NCBI GenBank assembly: GCA_947625475.1
Contig: CANQOL010000025.1
Coordinates: forward strand, 1 to 47,925
DNA length: 47,925 nucleotides
DNA from: an uncultured Acetatifactor sp.
GTDB taxonomy: Bacteria; Bacillota; Clostridia; Lachnospirales; Lachnospiraceae
Reading direction: 5' to 3'
Numbering within the stretch: the stretch's first letter is position 1; every line of letters starts with the position of its first letter. This document shows, one piece after another, positions 1 to 8,392 of this stretch. Below the pieces are notes generated by a model. The model was not told the DNA's origin. It saw only the letters and a program-made list of their open reading frames with translations, and did no database searches. Position numbers and translations under genes: made by a program.

Positions 1-344
1 TATCTGGACAATGCGGCGAAACGCCCTGAACCAAATAGAGTGAAACAAATGCTGCCTGCTGGAACAGGCTGGGTGCATTTGTTTGGAATGTGGTAATCAT
101 ACCACGGTTCTGCGGATTTGTAAACCGTAAATTTTTAAAAGAGCCTTCATACCGTCTGCCCGGCAGGGGCTTTTGGGGCCGATCCCAGCCCGGAGCGGAT
201 GGGAGAAATCCTGTCAGACCGGGAATTTAGCAAGAATTGGGCAGCAGTTGACAAGGTTTAGAGAGATTTTGCAGGACAAATACAATAAGATAAGGGGTAT
301 AAACACCGCCCTGCGGCCTGCGGGGCGGAAGAGAGGAACGAGAC
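1..344. other. Intergenic leader upstream of the xylan cluster
   Basis: No credible gene lies here. Two hairpins are visible near the left edge (43-84 and 90-105) and a third just before the GH8 start: CCGCCC and GGGCGG arms around 308-330 surround a GC-rich loop directly upstream of the purine-rich ribosome site AGAGAGGA. The last one could affect translation of the first gene, but this is inference. The gene that precedes the window is not visible, so 43-105 may be its 3' end. Confidence 0.5.
43..84 (+). terminator. Strong stem-loop, possible terminator of the preceding gene
   Basis: Arms AAACAAATGC (43-52) and GCATTTGTTT (75-84) are perfectly complementary. An inner stem GCCTG/CAGGC (54-58/65-69) extends the helix after a small asymmetric internal loop. 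The 3' arm ends in GTTT rather than a clean T run, so termination is only probable. A second small stem, GTGGTA/TACCAC (90-105), follows. Confidence 0.35.
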
Positions 345-1493
345 ATGAGCCGAGAGGATTGGAAAAACAAAACATACCGGAATCTGTTTGCGGAGATAGG
401 CATCCCCCAGAAGGAGATCTCCCGCAGATTGGAGGAAATCTGCCAGACCTACTTTTACGGGGGAGAGGACGAGAGGGTCTATTACCCCGTGGGGGAGGAT
501 ATGGCCTACATCATGGACACGGGCAACAACGACGCCAGAACGGAGGGGATGTCCTACGGGATGATGCTCTGCGTCCAACTGGACAAAAAGGAGGAGTTTG
601 ACCGTCTTTGGAAATGGGCGAAGACCTATATGTGGATGGACAGTGGCTTTCATGAGGGCTACTTTGCCTGGTCCTGCGCCACGGACGGGACCAAGAATGC
701 CAACAGCCCCGCTCCCGATGGGGAAGAGTTTTTCGCCATGGCCCTGTTTTTTGCCTCCCACCGGTGGGGGGACGGGGAGGGAATCTACGAGTATTCCCGG
801 CAGGCCAGGGAAATCCTCCGGGCCTGTCTGCACAAGGGGGAGAAGGGCAGAGAGGGCTTCCCCATGTGGAACCGGGAAAATCATCAGATCCTGTTTGTGC
901 CCGGCAGCAGCTTTACGGATCCCTCCTACCACCTGCCCCACTTTTACGAGCTCTTCGCCCTGTGGGCGGATGAGGAAGACCGGGTGTTCTGGGCAGAGGC
1001 CGCCAAGGCCAGCCGGGAGTATCTGGCGAGGGCCTGCCACCCGGTGACGGGCTTTTCCGCGGAGTATGCGGAGTTTGACGGAAGCCCCATGCGCAAAAAG
1101 CTACCCTGGACTGATGCCCGCCACGACTGGTTTTTCAGCGATTCCTACCGGACTGTGGCCAACATCGGGCTGGATTATGAGTGGTTCGGGAAGGACTGCG
1201 GCCAGAGGGCGGCGGCAGATCGGATCCAGAGCTTTTTGCTGGAGGCCCTGCGCAGGGACGAGTATCACATTTATGAGATAGACGGCACGGTAGCCATGCC
1301 CGAGGCGCTGCACCCGCTGGCCCTGCCTGCCACGGTGGCCCAGGCCAGCCTGGCGGCGGACAATCCTCACAGCAGGGAGTGGGTGGAGCGTTTCTATCAT
1401 ATGCCCATGCGGAAGGGCAGATGGCGCTATTATGACAACTGCCTGTATTTCTTCGCCTTTTTGGCCCTCAGCGGCAGCTACCGGATCTGGTAG
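345..1493 (+). CDS. GH8 reducing-end xylose-releasing exo-oligoxylanase
   Basis: A 382-residue protein of family GH8, closest in character to Rex enzymes (EC 3.2.1.156), which remove single xyloses from the reducing end of xylo-oligosaccharides. The acid sits in the motif ARTEGMSYGMM (Glu67). Asp125 in APDGEEFF and Asp266 in FFSDSYR occupy the places of the other two catalytic-site acids known for Rex. There is no signal peptide, so it should act in the cytoplasm on imported oligomers. The ATG at 345 follows AGAGAGGA. The next gene starts 16 nt after its stop, which suggests one transcript. Assignment to GH8 is firm; exo-oligoxylanase rather than endo-xylanase is inferred from the absent secretion signal and the xylan context. 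Confidence 0.88.
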   Translation: MSREDWKNKTYRNLFAEIGIPQKEISRRLEEICQTYFYGGEDERVYYPVGEDMAYIMDTGNNDARTEGMSYGMMLCVQLDKKEEFDRLWKWAKTYMWMDSGFHEGYFAWSCATDGTKNANSPAPDGEEFFAMALFFASHRWGDGEGIYEYSRQAREILRACLHKGEKGREGFPMWNRENHQILFVPGSSFTDPSYHLPHFYELFALWADEEDRVFWAEAAKASREYLARACHPVTGFSAEYAEFDGSPMRKKLPWTDARHDWFFSDSYRTVANIGLDYEWFGKDCGQRAAADRIQSFLLEALRRDEYHIYEIDGTVAMPEALHPLALPATVAQASLAADNPHSREWVERFYHMPMRKGRWRYYDNCLYFFAFLALSGSYRIW

Positions 1494-1509
1494 ACGGGGG
1501 AGAAAGGCT

Positions 1510-3234
1510 ATGAGAAGGGATCAGAGAGAGAAGAGAAGGGGGGCTGGCCCGGCCCTTGCGGCCTTGGCGCTGGCCTTGGCACTAGCCTGTGCGCTGGGAG
1601 CCTGCGGCCCAGGGGCCGGGCAGACGGGGCCTGCCGCCGGGGAGGAAGGAGACCAGGAGAGCCGCCAGCCGGGGCCGGCCGGTGAGCCGGAAAAAGACTC
1701 CGGCGAGAAGGAAAATCCAGAGCAGACAGCGGGGGAGGAACCCGGAGAGGAAGGAAACGAGATGGAAGCTGGAAAGTATGAGACATTGTTTCAGGAGATG
1801 ACAAGGGCCAGGGCCTACAAGGGGATCAACGACACCAACCCCATTATGGTCCAGAGCTTTGGGGCGGATCCCTACGCCATGGTCTACGGGGACCGGGTGT
1901 ATTTCTACATGACCGGGGATCAGCTGATGTACGATCAGGAGGGCAATATTACGGAGAACACCTACGCCGAGATCGACACGATCCGGGTGGTGTCCACCGA
2001 CGATATGGTAAACTTTACGGATCACGGCTGCGTGCGGGCCGCCGGAAGCGGGGGCAGCGCCAAATGGGCCCACAATTCCTGGGCCCCGGCTGCGGCCTGG
2101 AAGGAGATCGACGGAAAGCCCAAGTTCTTCCTGTATTTTGCGGACGCGGGGGGAGGCATCGGCGTGCTGACCGCGGACAGCCCGGTGGGCCCCTTTACGG
2201 ATCCTCTGGGGCACGGGCTGATCACCCGTCAGACGCCGAACTGCAGCGATGTGGTGTGGCTCTTTGACCCGGCGGTGCTGGTGGATGAGGACGGCAGGGC
2301 CTACCTGTATTTCGGCGGCGGTGTGCCGGAGGGGAAGGTGGCAGAGCCCGGCACCGGCAGGGCGGTGGAGCTGGGAGAGGATATGATCAGTATCAAGGGG
2401 GAGCCGGTGACCCTGGATGTGCCCTATCTGTTCGAGGACTCCGGCATCCACAAGTTCGGGGGAAAGTATTACTATACCTACTGTACCAACTGGCAGGTGG
2501 ACCAGGAGGGGACCGAGAAGTACGGGATCCACAATGCGGAAATCGCCTGCCTGGTGAGCGATAATCCCCTGGGGCCCTTTGCCTTCCAGGAGGTGATCCT
2601 GAAAAACCCCGGCCAGACCTTTGGCCTGTACGGGAATAACCACCACTGCGTCTTTCAGTTTCAGGATCAGTGGTATATTACCTATCACACCCGTCTGCTG
2701 GAGCAGGAAATGGGAATCGAGCACGGGTATCGCTGTACCCATATCGACGCCTTCTCCATGGGGGAGGACGGCACCATAGGGACGATCCTGCAGAATAAGG
2801 CGGGCAGGAAGCAGTTAAAGCAGGTGGATCCCTTCGGGGAGAACCGGGCGGTGAATGTGAGCATTATGGCGGGCTGCCAGCCTGTGGCGGCGGATGCGGA
2901 AAGCCTGGCCTGGGGGAGCGGCAATATGGCCCTGGGGGAGATCCGCACAGGAAACTATATCAAAATCAACGGGGTGGACTTCGGCAGCGGCAGGCCGGGA
3001 ACCGTGAAGCTGACGGCCCGCAGCGTGGACGCATCTTCCGGGGAGGGCGTGGTGCAGGTCCGCCTGGACAATCTCTTCGGACCGGTGCTGGGCTATGTGC
3101 CGATGGATCAGGCCGGGGAGAGCTTTGATGAGATTGCATCCGGGCTTTTGACGGCTCCGGAGGGCGTGCACGATCTGATCTTCCTCTTTTACGGAGAGGG
3201 ATACGAGATAGAGACCTGGCAGTTTTGCCAGTGA
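1510..3234 (+). CDS. Surface lipoprotein GH43 glycosidase with CBM6-like domain
   Basis: A 574-residue protein. Residues 1-32 form a lipoprotein signal with lipobox LGAC (Cys32), followed by a Glu/Pro/Gly-rich linker to about 85, so the enzyme should be tethered outside the membrane. The GH43 five-bladed propeller covers about 105-440: general base Asp120 in GADPYAMVY, pKa-modulating Asp253 in LFDPAV and general acid Glu309 in LFEDSGIHKF are all present. A C-terminal beta-sandwich (about 445-574) resembles CBM6. Likely activity is arabinofuranosidase or xylosidase/xylanase on arabinoxylan; the exact specificity cannot be read. An ATG at 1432 in the same frame overlaps GH8; the start at 1510, after GGGGGAG, gives a proper signal peptide. 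It is the only visibly secreted glycosidase of the cluster. Confidence 0.85.
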   Translation: MRRDQREKRRGAGPALAALALALALACALGACGPGAGQTGPAAGEEGDQESRQPGPAGEPEKDSGEKENPEQTAGEEPGEEGNEMEAGKYETLFQEMTRARAYKGINDTNPIMVQSFGADPYAMVYGDRVYFYMTGDQLMYDQEGNITENTYAEIDTIRVVSTDDMVNFTDHGCVRAAGSGGSAKWAHNSWAPAAAWKEIDGKPKFFLYFADAGGGIGVLTADSPVGPFTDPLGHGLITRQTPNCSDVVWLFDPAVLVDEDGRAYLYFGGGVPEGKVAEPGTGRAVELGEDMISIKGEPVTLDVPYLFEDSGIHKFGGKYYYTYCTNWQVDQEGTEKYGIHNAEIACLVSDNPLGPFAFQEVILKNPGQTFGLYGNNHHCVFQFQDQWYITYHTRLLEQEMGIEHGYRCTHIDAFSMGEDGTIGTILQNKAGRKQLKQVDPFGENRAVNVSIMAGCQPVAADAESLAWGSGNMALGEIRTGNYIKINGVDFGSGRPGTVKLTARSVDASSGEGVVQVRLDNLFGPVLGYVPMDQAGESFDEIASGLLTAPEGVHDLIFLFYGEGYEIETWQFCQ

Positions 3235-3295
3235 GGGTTTGACCGGAGGCAGGGTGTGCGGCTGCCGGCCGGCGCGGATGCGGGAAAGGAGAAAA

Positions 3296-5014
3296 ATGGC
3301 TGAGATAACAGGACCTAAGGCCCCCAGGGACCCGGAGAAAAAACGGAAGAGCTTTTATATTATGAGGAACAAGGACATAGCGGGGTCTCCCCAGCCGGAC
3401 GGCAGAGGGATCCAGTTCATCTACCAGAACGACGGCCGAATGATCGGCAGCGCCCGGCTGGTGGGCGGGATCCAGGACCGGGAGATGTTAAAGCTCCTGG
3501 AGACCACCGAGGGCCTGCGCAGGCTGGTGCACAGCATCGGGGTGTCGGTGGAGACACAGGACCCGGGGGAGACGGTGGAATTTGCCTTCCAGATGTACGG
3601 AAAGAGGGATCTGTACGGCTCCGGCACGACATTGCGTCTGCCGGTGCGGGGGGACGGCATGGAGGCCGTTCTGGAGCTGGACGCCTGCCAGTGGTCCGAC
3701 GACGACGATATTCCGGGGCAGATGCGCTTTACCTTTGAGAAGGCGGGGACCCTGGGGGTGGCGTCGGTACGGTTTTACCTGCGGGACGGGTTTGACGCGC
3801 CGGAGCCCGAGGAGGAGGGGAAGGTGGATTTTTCCTCCCCCTGTTATCAGGAGATGCTGGAGAAATCTCTGATGCAGACCGGAAACAACGCCCGGCTGAA
3901 AAAGGCCCTTGCCAAGGCCAGGTGGGGAGAGGATGTGACCGTGGCCTTCATCGGGGGATCCATCACCCAGGGGGCGGGAGCCATCCCCATCCACACAAAG
4001 TGCTACGCCTATCTGACCTTCCAGGGCCTGTGCCGGATCACCGGCAGAGGGACGGAGGACAATCTGCACTACAGCAAGGCCGGCGTGGGGGGGACCCCCT
4101 CCGAGCTGGGGATGCTGCGATACGAGAGGGATGTGCTGAAGGACGGCGCGGCAGAGCCGGACATTGTGGTGGTGGAGTTTGCCGTCAACGACGAGGGGGA
4201 CGAGACCAAGGGAGAGTGCTACGATTCCCTGGTGAGAAAGATCTTGAGCGCCCCCAACCGGCCGGCGGTGATTTTGGAGTTTGCGGTGTTTACCAACGAC
4301 TGGAACCTGCAGGAGCGCCTCCGCTGCGTGGGGGAGGCATACGATCTTCCCATGGTGAGCACCCGGGATGCGGTGGTGGAGCAGTTTTATAAGAAGCCGG
4401 GACAGGGCAGGGTGGTCAGCAAGAATCAGTTTTTCTACGACACCTTTCACCCCACCAACATAGGGCACCGGGTCATGGCCGACTGCCTTCTGCATCTGAT
4501 CGAGACGGTGGACGCCCAGCCCATCCAGGAGGACACTCTGGAGTTAGACAAAATACAGCCTCCCAAGGGCGGCGAGTTCGAGAAGGTGCGTCTGCTGGAC
4601 CGCAGCCAGAACGGGGCGGGAGCAAAGATCGACTGCGGAGGCTTTTTTGGCACGGACGAAGAGCTCCAGGCGGTGGAGCGGGATCTGGATCTGACCCTCA
4701 CCCCCCAGTTCCCTTACAACTGGATGCACCGGGGCGGGGAGGGGGACGGAAGGCCCTTCGCCATGGAGATCACCTGCACCGCGCTGCTGCTGATCTATAA
4801 GGATTCCGCCTCCAACCAGGTGGGCCAGGCGGAGGTATTCGTGGACGGAGAAAAGGTTCTGCTGGCGGATCCCCACCTGAACGGATGGACCCACTGCAAT
4901 CCGCTGATCTGCTTTAGAGGCCGGGAGAGGCGCTCTTATCATGTGGAGGTGCGGATGGCTCCCGGACAGGAGGATAAGGACTTTACGATTTTGGGATTTG
5001 GATATGTGGAGTGA
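3296..5014 (+). CDS. SGNH/GDSL-type carbohydrate esterase, probable acetyl-xylan esterase
   Basis: A 572-residue protein with a central SGNH hydrolase domain (about 210-405). The nucleophile is Ser222 in FIGGSITQG, Asn298 lies in the EFAVNDEGD block, and the Asp382/His385 pair is in YDTFHPTNIGH. An N-terminal beta-rich domain (20-170) and a C-terminal beta domain (about 430-572) flank it, a layout seen in some multi-domain carbohydrate esterases. There is no signal peptide, so it is probably cytoplasmic. Its position between GH43 and GH115 supports removal of acetyl groups from imported xylo-oligosaccharides; the substrate is inferred. The ATG at 3296 is preceded by GGGAAAGGAG; an earlier in-frame ATG at 3239 has no comparable site. 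Confidence 0.78.
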   Translation: MAEITGPKAPRDPEKKRKSFYIMRNKDIAGSPQPDGRGIQFIYQNDGRMIGSARLVGGIQDREMLKLLETTEGLRRLVHSIGVSVETQDPGETVEFAFQMYGKRDLYGSGTTLRLPVRGDGMEAVLELDACQWSDDDDIPGQMRFTFEKAGTLGVASVRFYLRDGFDAPEPEEEGKVDFSSPCYQEMLEKSLMQTGNNARLKKALAKARWGEDVTVAFIGGSITQGAGAIPIHTKCYAYLTFQGLCRITGRGTEDNLHYSKAGVGGTPSELGMLRYERDVLKDGAAEPDIVVVEFAVNDEGDETKGECYDSLVRKILSAPNRPAVILEFAVFTNDWNLQERLRCVGEAYDLPMVSTRDAVVEQFYKKPGQGRVVSKNQFFYDTFHPTNIGHRVMADCLLHLIETVDAQPIQEDTLELDKIQPPKGGEFEKVRLLDRSQNGAGAKIDCGGFFGTDEELQAVERDLDLTLTPQFPYNWMHRGGEGDGRPFAMEITCTALLLIYKDSASNQVGQAEVFVDGEKVLLADPHLNGWTHCNPLICFRGRERRSYHVEVRMAPGQEDKDFTILGFGYVE

Positions 5015-5030
5015 GCAAAGGAGGCAGAGG

Positions 5031-7925
5031 ATGGAGATCGGCAGAAAAGGGAAACCGCTGGTATTTGCGGTGGAGAAGGAAGCCTTTGAGGGCGTGAGAA
5101 GAGTGGCGGGAAAGGTGGCCCTGGATGTGGAGAAGGTCACCGGCCTAAGGCCGGATGTGAGGACGCCCGGGGAGCTTCCCGGCGCCGGAGCGGGGGAAGG
5201 CTTTCAGGTGGTGCTCTGCGCCACGGTTGGGAAAAGCCCCCTGCTGGAGAAGCTCTCCGGCCAGGGCCTTGTGGATCTTAGCCAGGTGGAGGGCAGGAGA
5301 GAGGTGTTCGCCCTGCGCCTGCTGAAAAACGTGCCGGGCGTGGGGGAGGAAGTCCTGCTGATCTGCGGGAGCGATAAGAGAGGCACCATCTACGGCATGT
5401 TCACCTTCTCGGAGTACATAGGCGTCTCCCCCCTGTGCTTTTGGGGGGATGCGGAGCCTGCCAAAAGGGACCGGATCCTCATCGGCGGGGACATCGAGAC
5501 CGTCTCCCGGGAGCCCAGCGTGCGCTACAGGGGCTTTTTCATCAACGACGAGTGGCCCTGCTTCGGAAACTGGACCAACTCCCATTTCGGGGGCTTCAAC
5601 GCACAGGCATATGACCGCGTGTTTGAGCTGCTTCTGCGCCTGAAGGGCAACTACCTGTGGCCTGCCATGTGGAGCGCCTCCTTCCCTCTGGACGGCCCCG
5701 GAAGCCAGAACGAGGAGCTGGCGGATCTCTACGGGGTGGTCATGGGCTACTCCCATCACGAACCCTGCCTGCGCGCCAGCGAAGAGTGGGACAAGGTGAG
5801 AGGGCCCGAAAGCCCCTACGGGAATGAGTGGAACTTCTATACCAATGAAAAGGGCCTTCTGCGCTACTGGGAGGACGCCCTGAAGCGCAGCGGCAAATAC
5901 GAAAACCTGATTACCATCGGCATGCGGGGGGAGAGAGACACCTCCATGCTGGGGGAGAAGGCCACCGTGGCGGAGAACGTGGCCCTGCTGAAGGATATCA
6001 TCCGCAAACAGAGAGACCTGATCCGGCGCTGCGTGAACCCGGATCTGGAAAAGGTGCCACAGCTCCTGGCCCTGTACAAGGAGGTGGAGGCATACTTTTA
6101 CGGGGATGACCAGGTGCCCGGGCTGAAGGACTGGGAGGAACTGGACGGAGTGATCTGCATGCTCTGCGAGGATAACTTCGGACATATGCGCACCCTGCCC
6201 ACGGAGAAAATCCGATGCCGGAAGGGCGGCTTTGGCATGTACTACCATTTTGACTACCACGGAGGGCCCGTCTCCTACGAGTGGGTGGATTCCACGCCCC
6301 TGTCCCTGACCTGGGAGCAGATGTGCATGGCCTATGAGTACGGGATCCGGGACGCCTGGATCGTCAACGTGGGGGACCTGAAATTCCATGAGGTGCCCCT
6401 GAGCTACTTCTTGAACCTGGCCTATGACTATGACCGGTGGGGCGCCTCCAACAAGGACAGCTGCCGGGAGTATACCGCTTTTTGGGCGGCCCAGAACTTC
6501 CCCCTGGCGGACTCACGGCTCCAGGCGGATATCTGCCGGGTGCTCACAGACTATATAGACATCAACCACCAGCGCCGGCCCGAGTCCCTCCATGCGGAGG
6601 TCTACCACCCCTGCCACTACGAAGAGACCGAGAGGATGCTGCAGCGGGCCGGGGAACTGGAGGAACTCTCCTGCCAGGTGCTGGAGCGCCTGCCTGAGTC
6701 CGAAAAGGACGCCTACTACAGCATGGTCCACTTTTCCGCCATGGCCAGCATGAACCTTTTGAAAATGCACCTGTACGCCGGAAAGAACCACCACTATGCC
6801 GCCCAGGGCAGGACCGCCGCCAACCTCTGCGCCGCCGCGGCCAGAGACTGCATCCGCCGGGACAGAGAATACGCCAGAGAAATGGGAGAATTCCGCCAGG
6901 GCAAATGGAACGGGATGCAGATGGCCCAGCACATCGGCTTCACCAAATGGAATGAGGACGACTGCCGCTATCCCGTGCTCCATGAGATCGAGCCCGCCTA
7001 TAAGCCCAGGATGAAGGTATCCCGCCGGGATTCCCGTTTCGTGGCCACCAAAAACTACGGCGCCCCCATGACCGTCCCCGTCCGCGACTTCCTCTATGAG
7101 GGAGTGGAAAAGGTGGTCCTGGAGATCGCCAACGACGGCGTGGGCAGGATCCGGTACAAAATCGAACCCGCCGACGGACAGCCCCTGCCTCCCTGGCTCC
7201 AAATCTCACCCTTATCGGGCGAGACCCAGTGCCTGGAGGAAGTGACCCTCACCTGCCGCAGAGACCTCCTTCCCGCTGAGCCACAGACCCTGACCCTTCA
7301 CATCCGGGATGAGGAAACCTGCGTGGCCGTGGAGATCTGTGCCGCCAAAAACGACACCGACTCCCTCCCCCCCATGACCTTCCTGCCCCGGGACGGCGTC
7401 ACCGTCATGGCCGCGGAACACTTCTGCCGCAAAAAAGACACCCCCAGGGGAACCTACACCCTCCTGCCCGGCTACGGCAAATACGGCAGCGCCCTCAAAG
7501 TCCTGCCCAGCACCGCCGCCTTCACCCCCAGGGAGGAAAAACCCTCCCTCACCTACGCCTTTTGCCTGGACCGGCCCGGAGACTACACCGTAGAACTCCG
7601 CACCGCTCCCACCAACACCGTGGCCAACAGACAGCCTGTGACCCTCCTGCTGGACAACCACTTAGGCCAGACCTGCCAGGCCCAGCTCATTCCCCCCGAC
7701 TACCGCGCCGGAGAGAACTCCGATCCCCGCTGGACCGGCCCCGTCCTGGACCAGGAGCGCCGCACCCAGGTGACCCTCCCCTTCGCCCAGGGCCTCCAGC
7801 ACTTGACCATAGAAGCCCAGGAGCCCGGCGTGGTCCTGGAGCGCATCCTCATCTACCGACCCGAGGACGCCCCCCTGCCCGCCTACCTCGGCCCCCAGGA
7901 AACCTACTACAAACCCCGCCCCTAA
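5031..7925 (+). CDS. GH115 xylan alpha-1,2-glucuronidase
   Basis: A 964-residue protein matching the GH115 family, which releases (4-O-methyl-)glucuronic acid from internal and terminal xylose residues of glucuronoxylan. Family signatures include RYRGFFINDEWPCFGNW (about 168-184), the GYSHHEP motif and the TIM-barrel motif FGMYYHFDYHGG. A C-terminal beta domain reaches the end. The length fits the family. No signal peptide is present, so cytoplasmic action is expected. The start at 5031 has AAAGGAGG just upstream and lies 16 nt after the esterase stop. Codon choice changes strikingly along the gene: G-ending, purine-rich codons at the 5' end, C-ending codons (ACC, CCC, CTC, GTC) from about 6500 to the stop. 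See findings. Confidence 0.92.
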   Translation: MEIGRKGKPLVFAVEKEAFEGVRRVAGKVALDVEKVTGLRPDVRTPGELPGAGAGEGFQVVLCATVGKSPLLEKLSGQGLVDLSQVEGRREVFALRLLKNVPGVGEEVLLICGSDKRGTIYGMFTFSEYIGVSPLCFWGDAEPAKRDRILIGGDIETVSREPSVRYRGFFINDEWPCFGNWTNSHFGGFNAQAYDRVFELLLRLKGNYLWPAMWSASFPLDGPGSQNEELADLYGVVMGYSHHEPCLRASEEWDKVRGPESPYGNEWNFYTNEKGLLRYWEDALKRSGKYENLITIGMRGERDTSMLGEKATVAENVALLKDIIRKQRDLIRRCVNPDLEKVPQLLALYKEVEAYFYGDDQVPGLKDWEELDGVICMLCEDNFGHMRTLPTEKIRCRKGGFGMYYHFDYHGGPVSYEWVDSTPLSLTWEQMCMAYEYGIRDAWIVNVGDLKFHEVPLSYFLNLAYDYDRWGASNKDSCREYTAFWAAQNFPLADSRLQADICRVLTDYIDINHQRRPESLHAEVYHPCHYEETERMLQRAGELEELSCQVLERLPESEKDAYYSMVHFSAMASMNLLKMHLYAGKNHHYAAQGRTAANLCAAAARDCIRRDREYAREMGEFRQGKWNGMQMAQHIGFTKWNEDDCRYPVLHEIEPAYKPRMKVSRRDSRFVATKNYGAPMTVPVRDFLYEGVEKVVLEIANDGVGRIRYKIEPADGQPLPPWLQISPLSGETQCLEEVTLTCRRDLLPAEPQTLTLHIRDEETCVAVEICAAKNDTDSLPPMTFLPRDGVTVMAAEHFCRKKDTPRGTYTLLPGYGKYGSALKVLPSTAAFTPREEKPSLTYAFCLDRPGDYTVELRTAPTNTVANRQPVTLLLDNHLGQTCQAQLIPPDYRAGENSDPRWTGPVLDQERRTQVTLPFAQGLQHLTIEAQEPGVVLERILIYRPEDAPLPAYLGPQETYYKPRP

Positions 7926-7988
7926 CCCCCAAAACACCGGAAACAGCCCCTCTTCCCCAGCCGGGAACAGTTTTCCCCCCTTTCCCAG

Positions 7989-8122
7989 CCGGGGACGGGA
8001 CACCCCTCTCCCTCAGGGTGTGAGAGGACGCCGGCACTTAGCGAGGTTTTTTCGAGCTTAGTGCCGCTGCGTCCGAACCCAAGCGAAAGCGCCCCTGAGA
8101 GAGAGGGGTGCCCCGCCCCCGG
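7989..8122. repeat. Core-and-arms palindromic element, copy A
   Basis: A 74-nt core (8019-8092) is enclosed by 30-nt arms, 7989-8018 and 8093-8122, complementary at 27 of 30 positions. The three mismatches would be G-U wobbles if RNA were made from the minus strand. The core contains nested stems GGACGC/GCGTCC and GGCACTTAGC/GCTTAGTGCC (one mismatch) and a GC-GAAA-GC mini-hairpin with a GNRA-type loop, so a branched fold is plausible. The core matches copy B (40463-40590) at 73 of 74 positions, but the middle of the arms is different. Function is unknown; a structured RNA or a small mobile element are the main candidates. Confidence 0.8.
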
Positions 8123-8350
8123 CCCCTAGCCGGAAACCCAATAAGCAAGGTTTTTCGATCATAGTGCCCCAGCGTCCGAACCCAAGCAAAAGCGCCCCTG
8201 AGAGAGAGGGGTGCCCCGCCCCCGGCCCCTAGCCGGAAACCCAATAAGCGAGCCCTTCTTCGATCTCAGTGCCCCAGCGTCCGAACCCAAGCGAAAGCAC
8301 CCCTGAGAGAGAGGAATGCCCCGCCCCCGGCCCCTAGCCGGAACCCCAAT
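8040..8350. repeat. Three tandem copies of a 103-104 bp half-element
   Basis: The right half of the palindromic element, from AGCGAGG onward through the GAACCCAAGC segment, the right arm and the trailing CCCCTAGCCGG segment, occurs three times in direct orientation, starting at about 8040, 8144 and 8247. Copies 2 and 3 lack the left arm, so they cannot form the outer stem. They carry substitutions such as CAAAAGC for CGAAAGC and GCCCCAGCG for GCCGCTGCG. This looks like partial tandem duplication after the full element was in place. Confidence 0.8.
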
Positions 8351-8392
8351 AAAAAACGGAGCCCTCTCCGCAGAAAAGGAGCCCCACACCCC

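Larger units (their letters stand above)
7926..8392. other. 467-nt intergenic region filled with palindromic and tandem repeats
   Basis: No gene is seen here. The region holds the inverted-arm element at 7989-8122 and the three-copy tandem repeat at 8040-8350. Just before the element two near-identical stretches (CCCAGCCGGG at about 7956 and 7985) repeat as well. The last 40 nt contain AAAAGGAG (about 8374-8381), the ribosome site of the downstream GH43. No convincing promoter was seen, so it is uncertain whether transcription reads through from GH115. Confidence 0.7.

Noticed and set aside
248..286. TTGACA at 248-253 with TACAAT at 281-286 as a promoter for the GH8 gene
   Set aside because: The spacer is 27 nt, far beyond the 16-18 nt usable by sigma-A; no better pair was found nearby.
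258..1040. Long minus-strand open frame opposite GH8, and similar antisense frames opposite most large genes
   Set aside because: They mirror G/C-biased third positions of real genes, lack ribosome sites and show no family resemblance.
7989..8122. Retron or group II intron
   Set aside because: No reverse transcriptase is present in the window, and domain V-type sequence was not recognised; retained only as one hypothesis for the element.
8040..8350. CRISPR array
   Set aside because: Units are 103-104 bp, nearly identical throughout with no unique spacers, and no cas gene is present.
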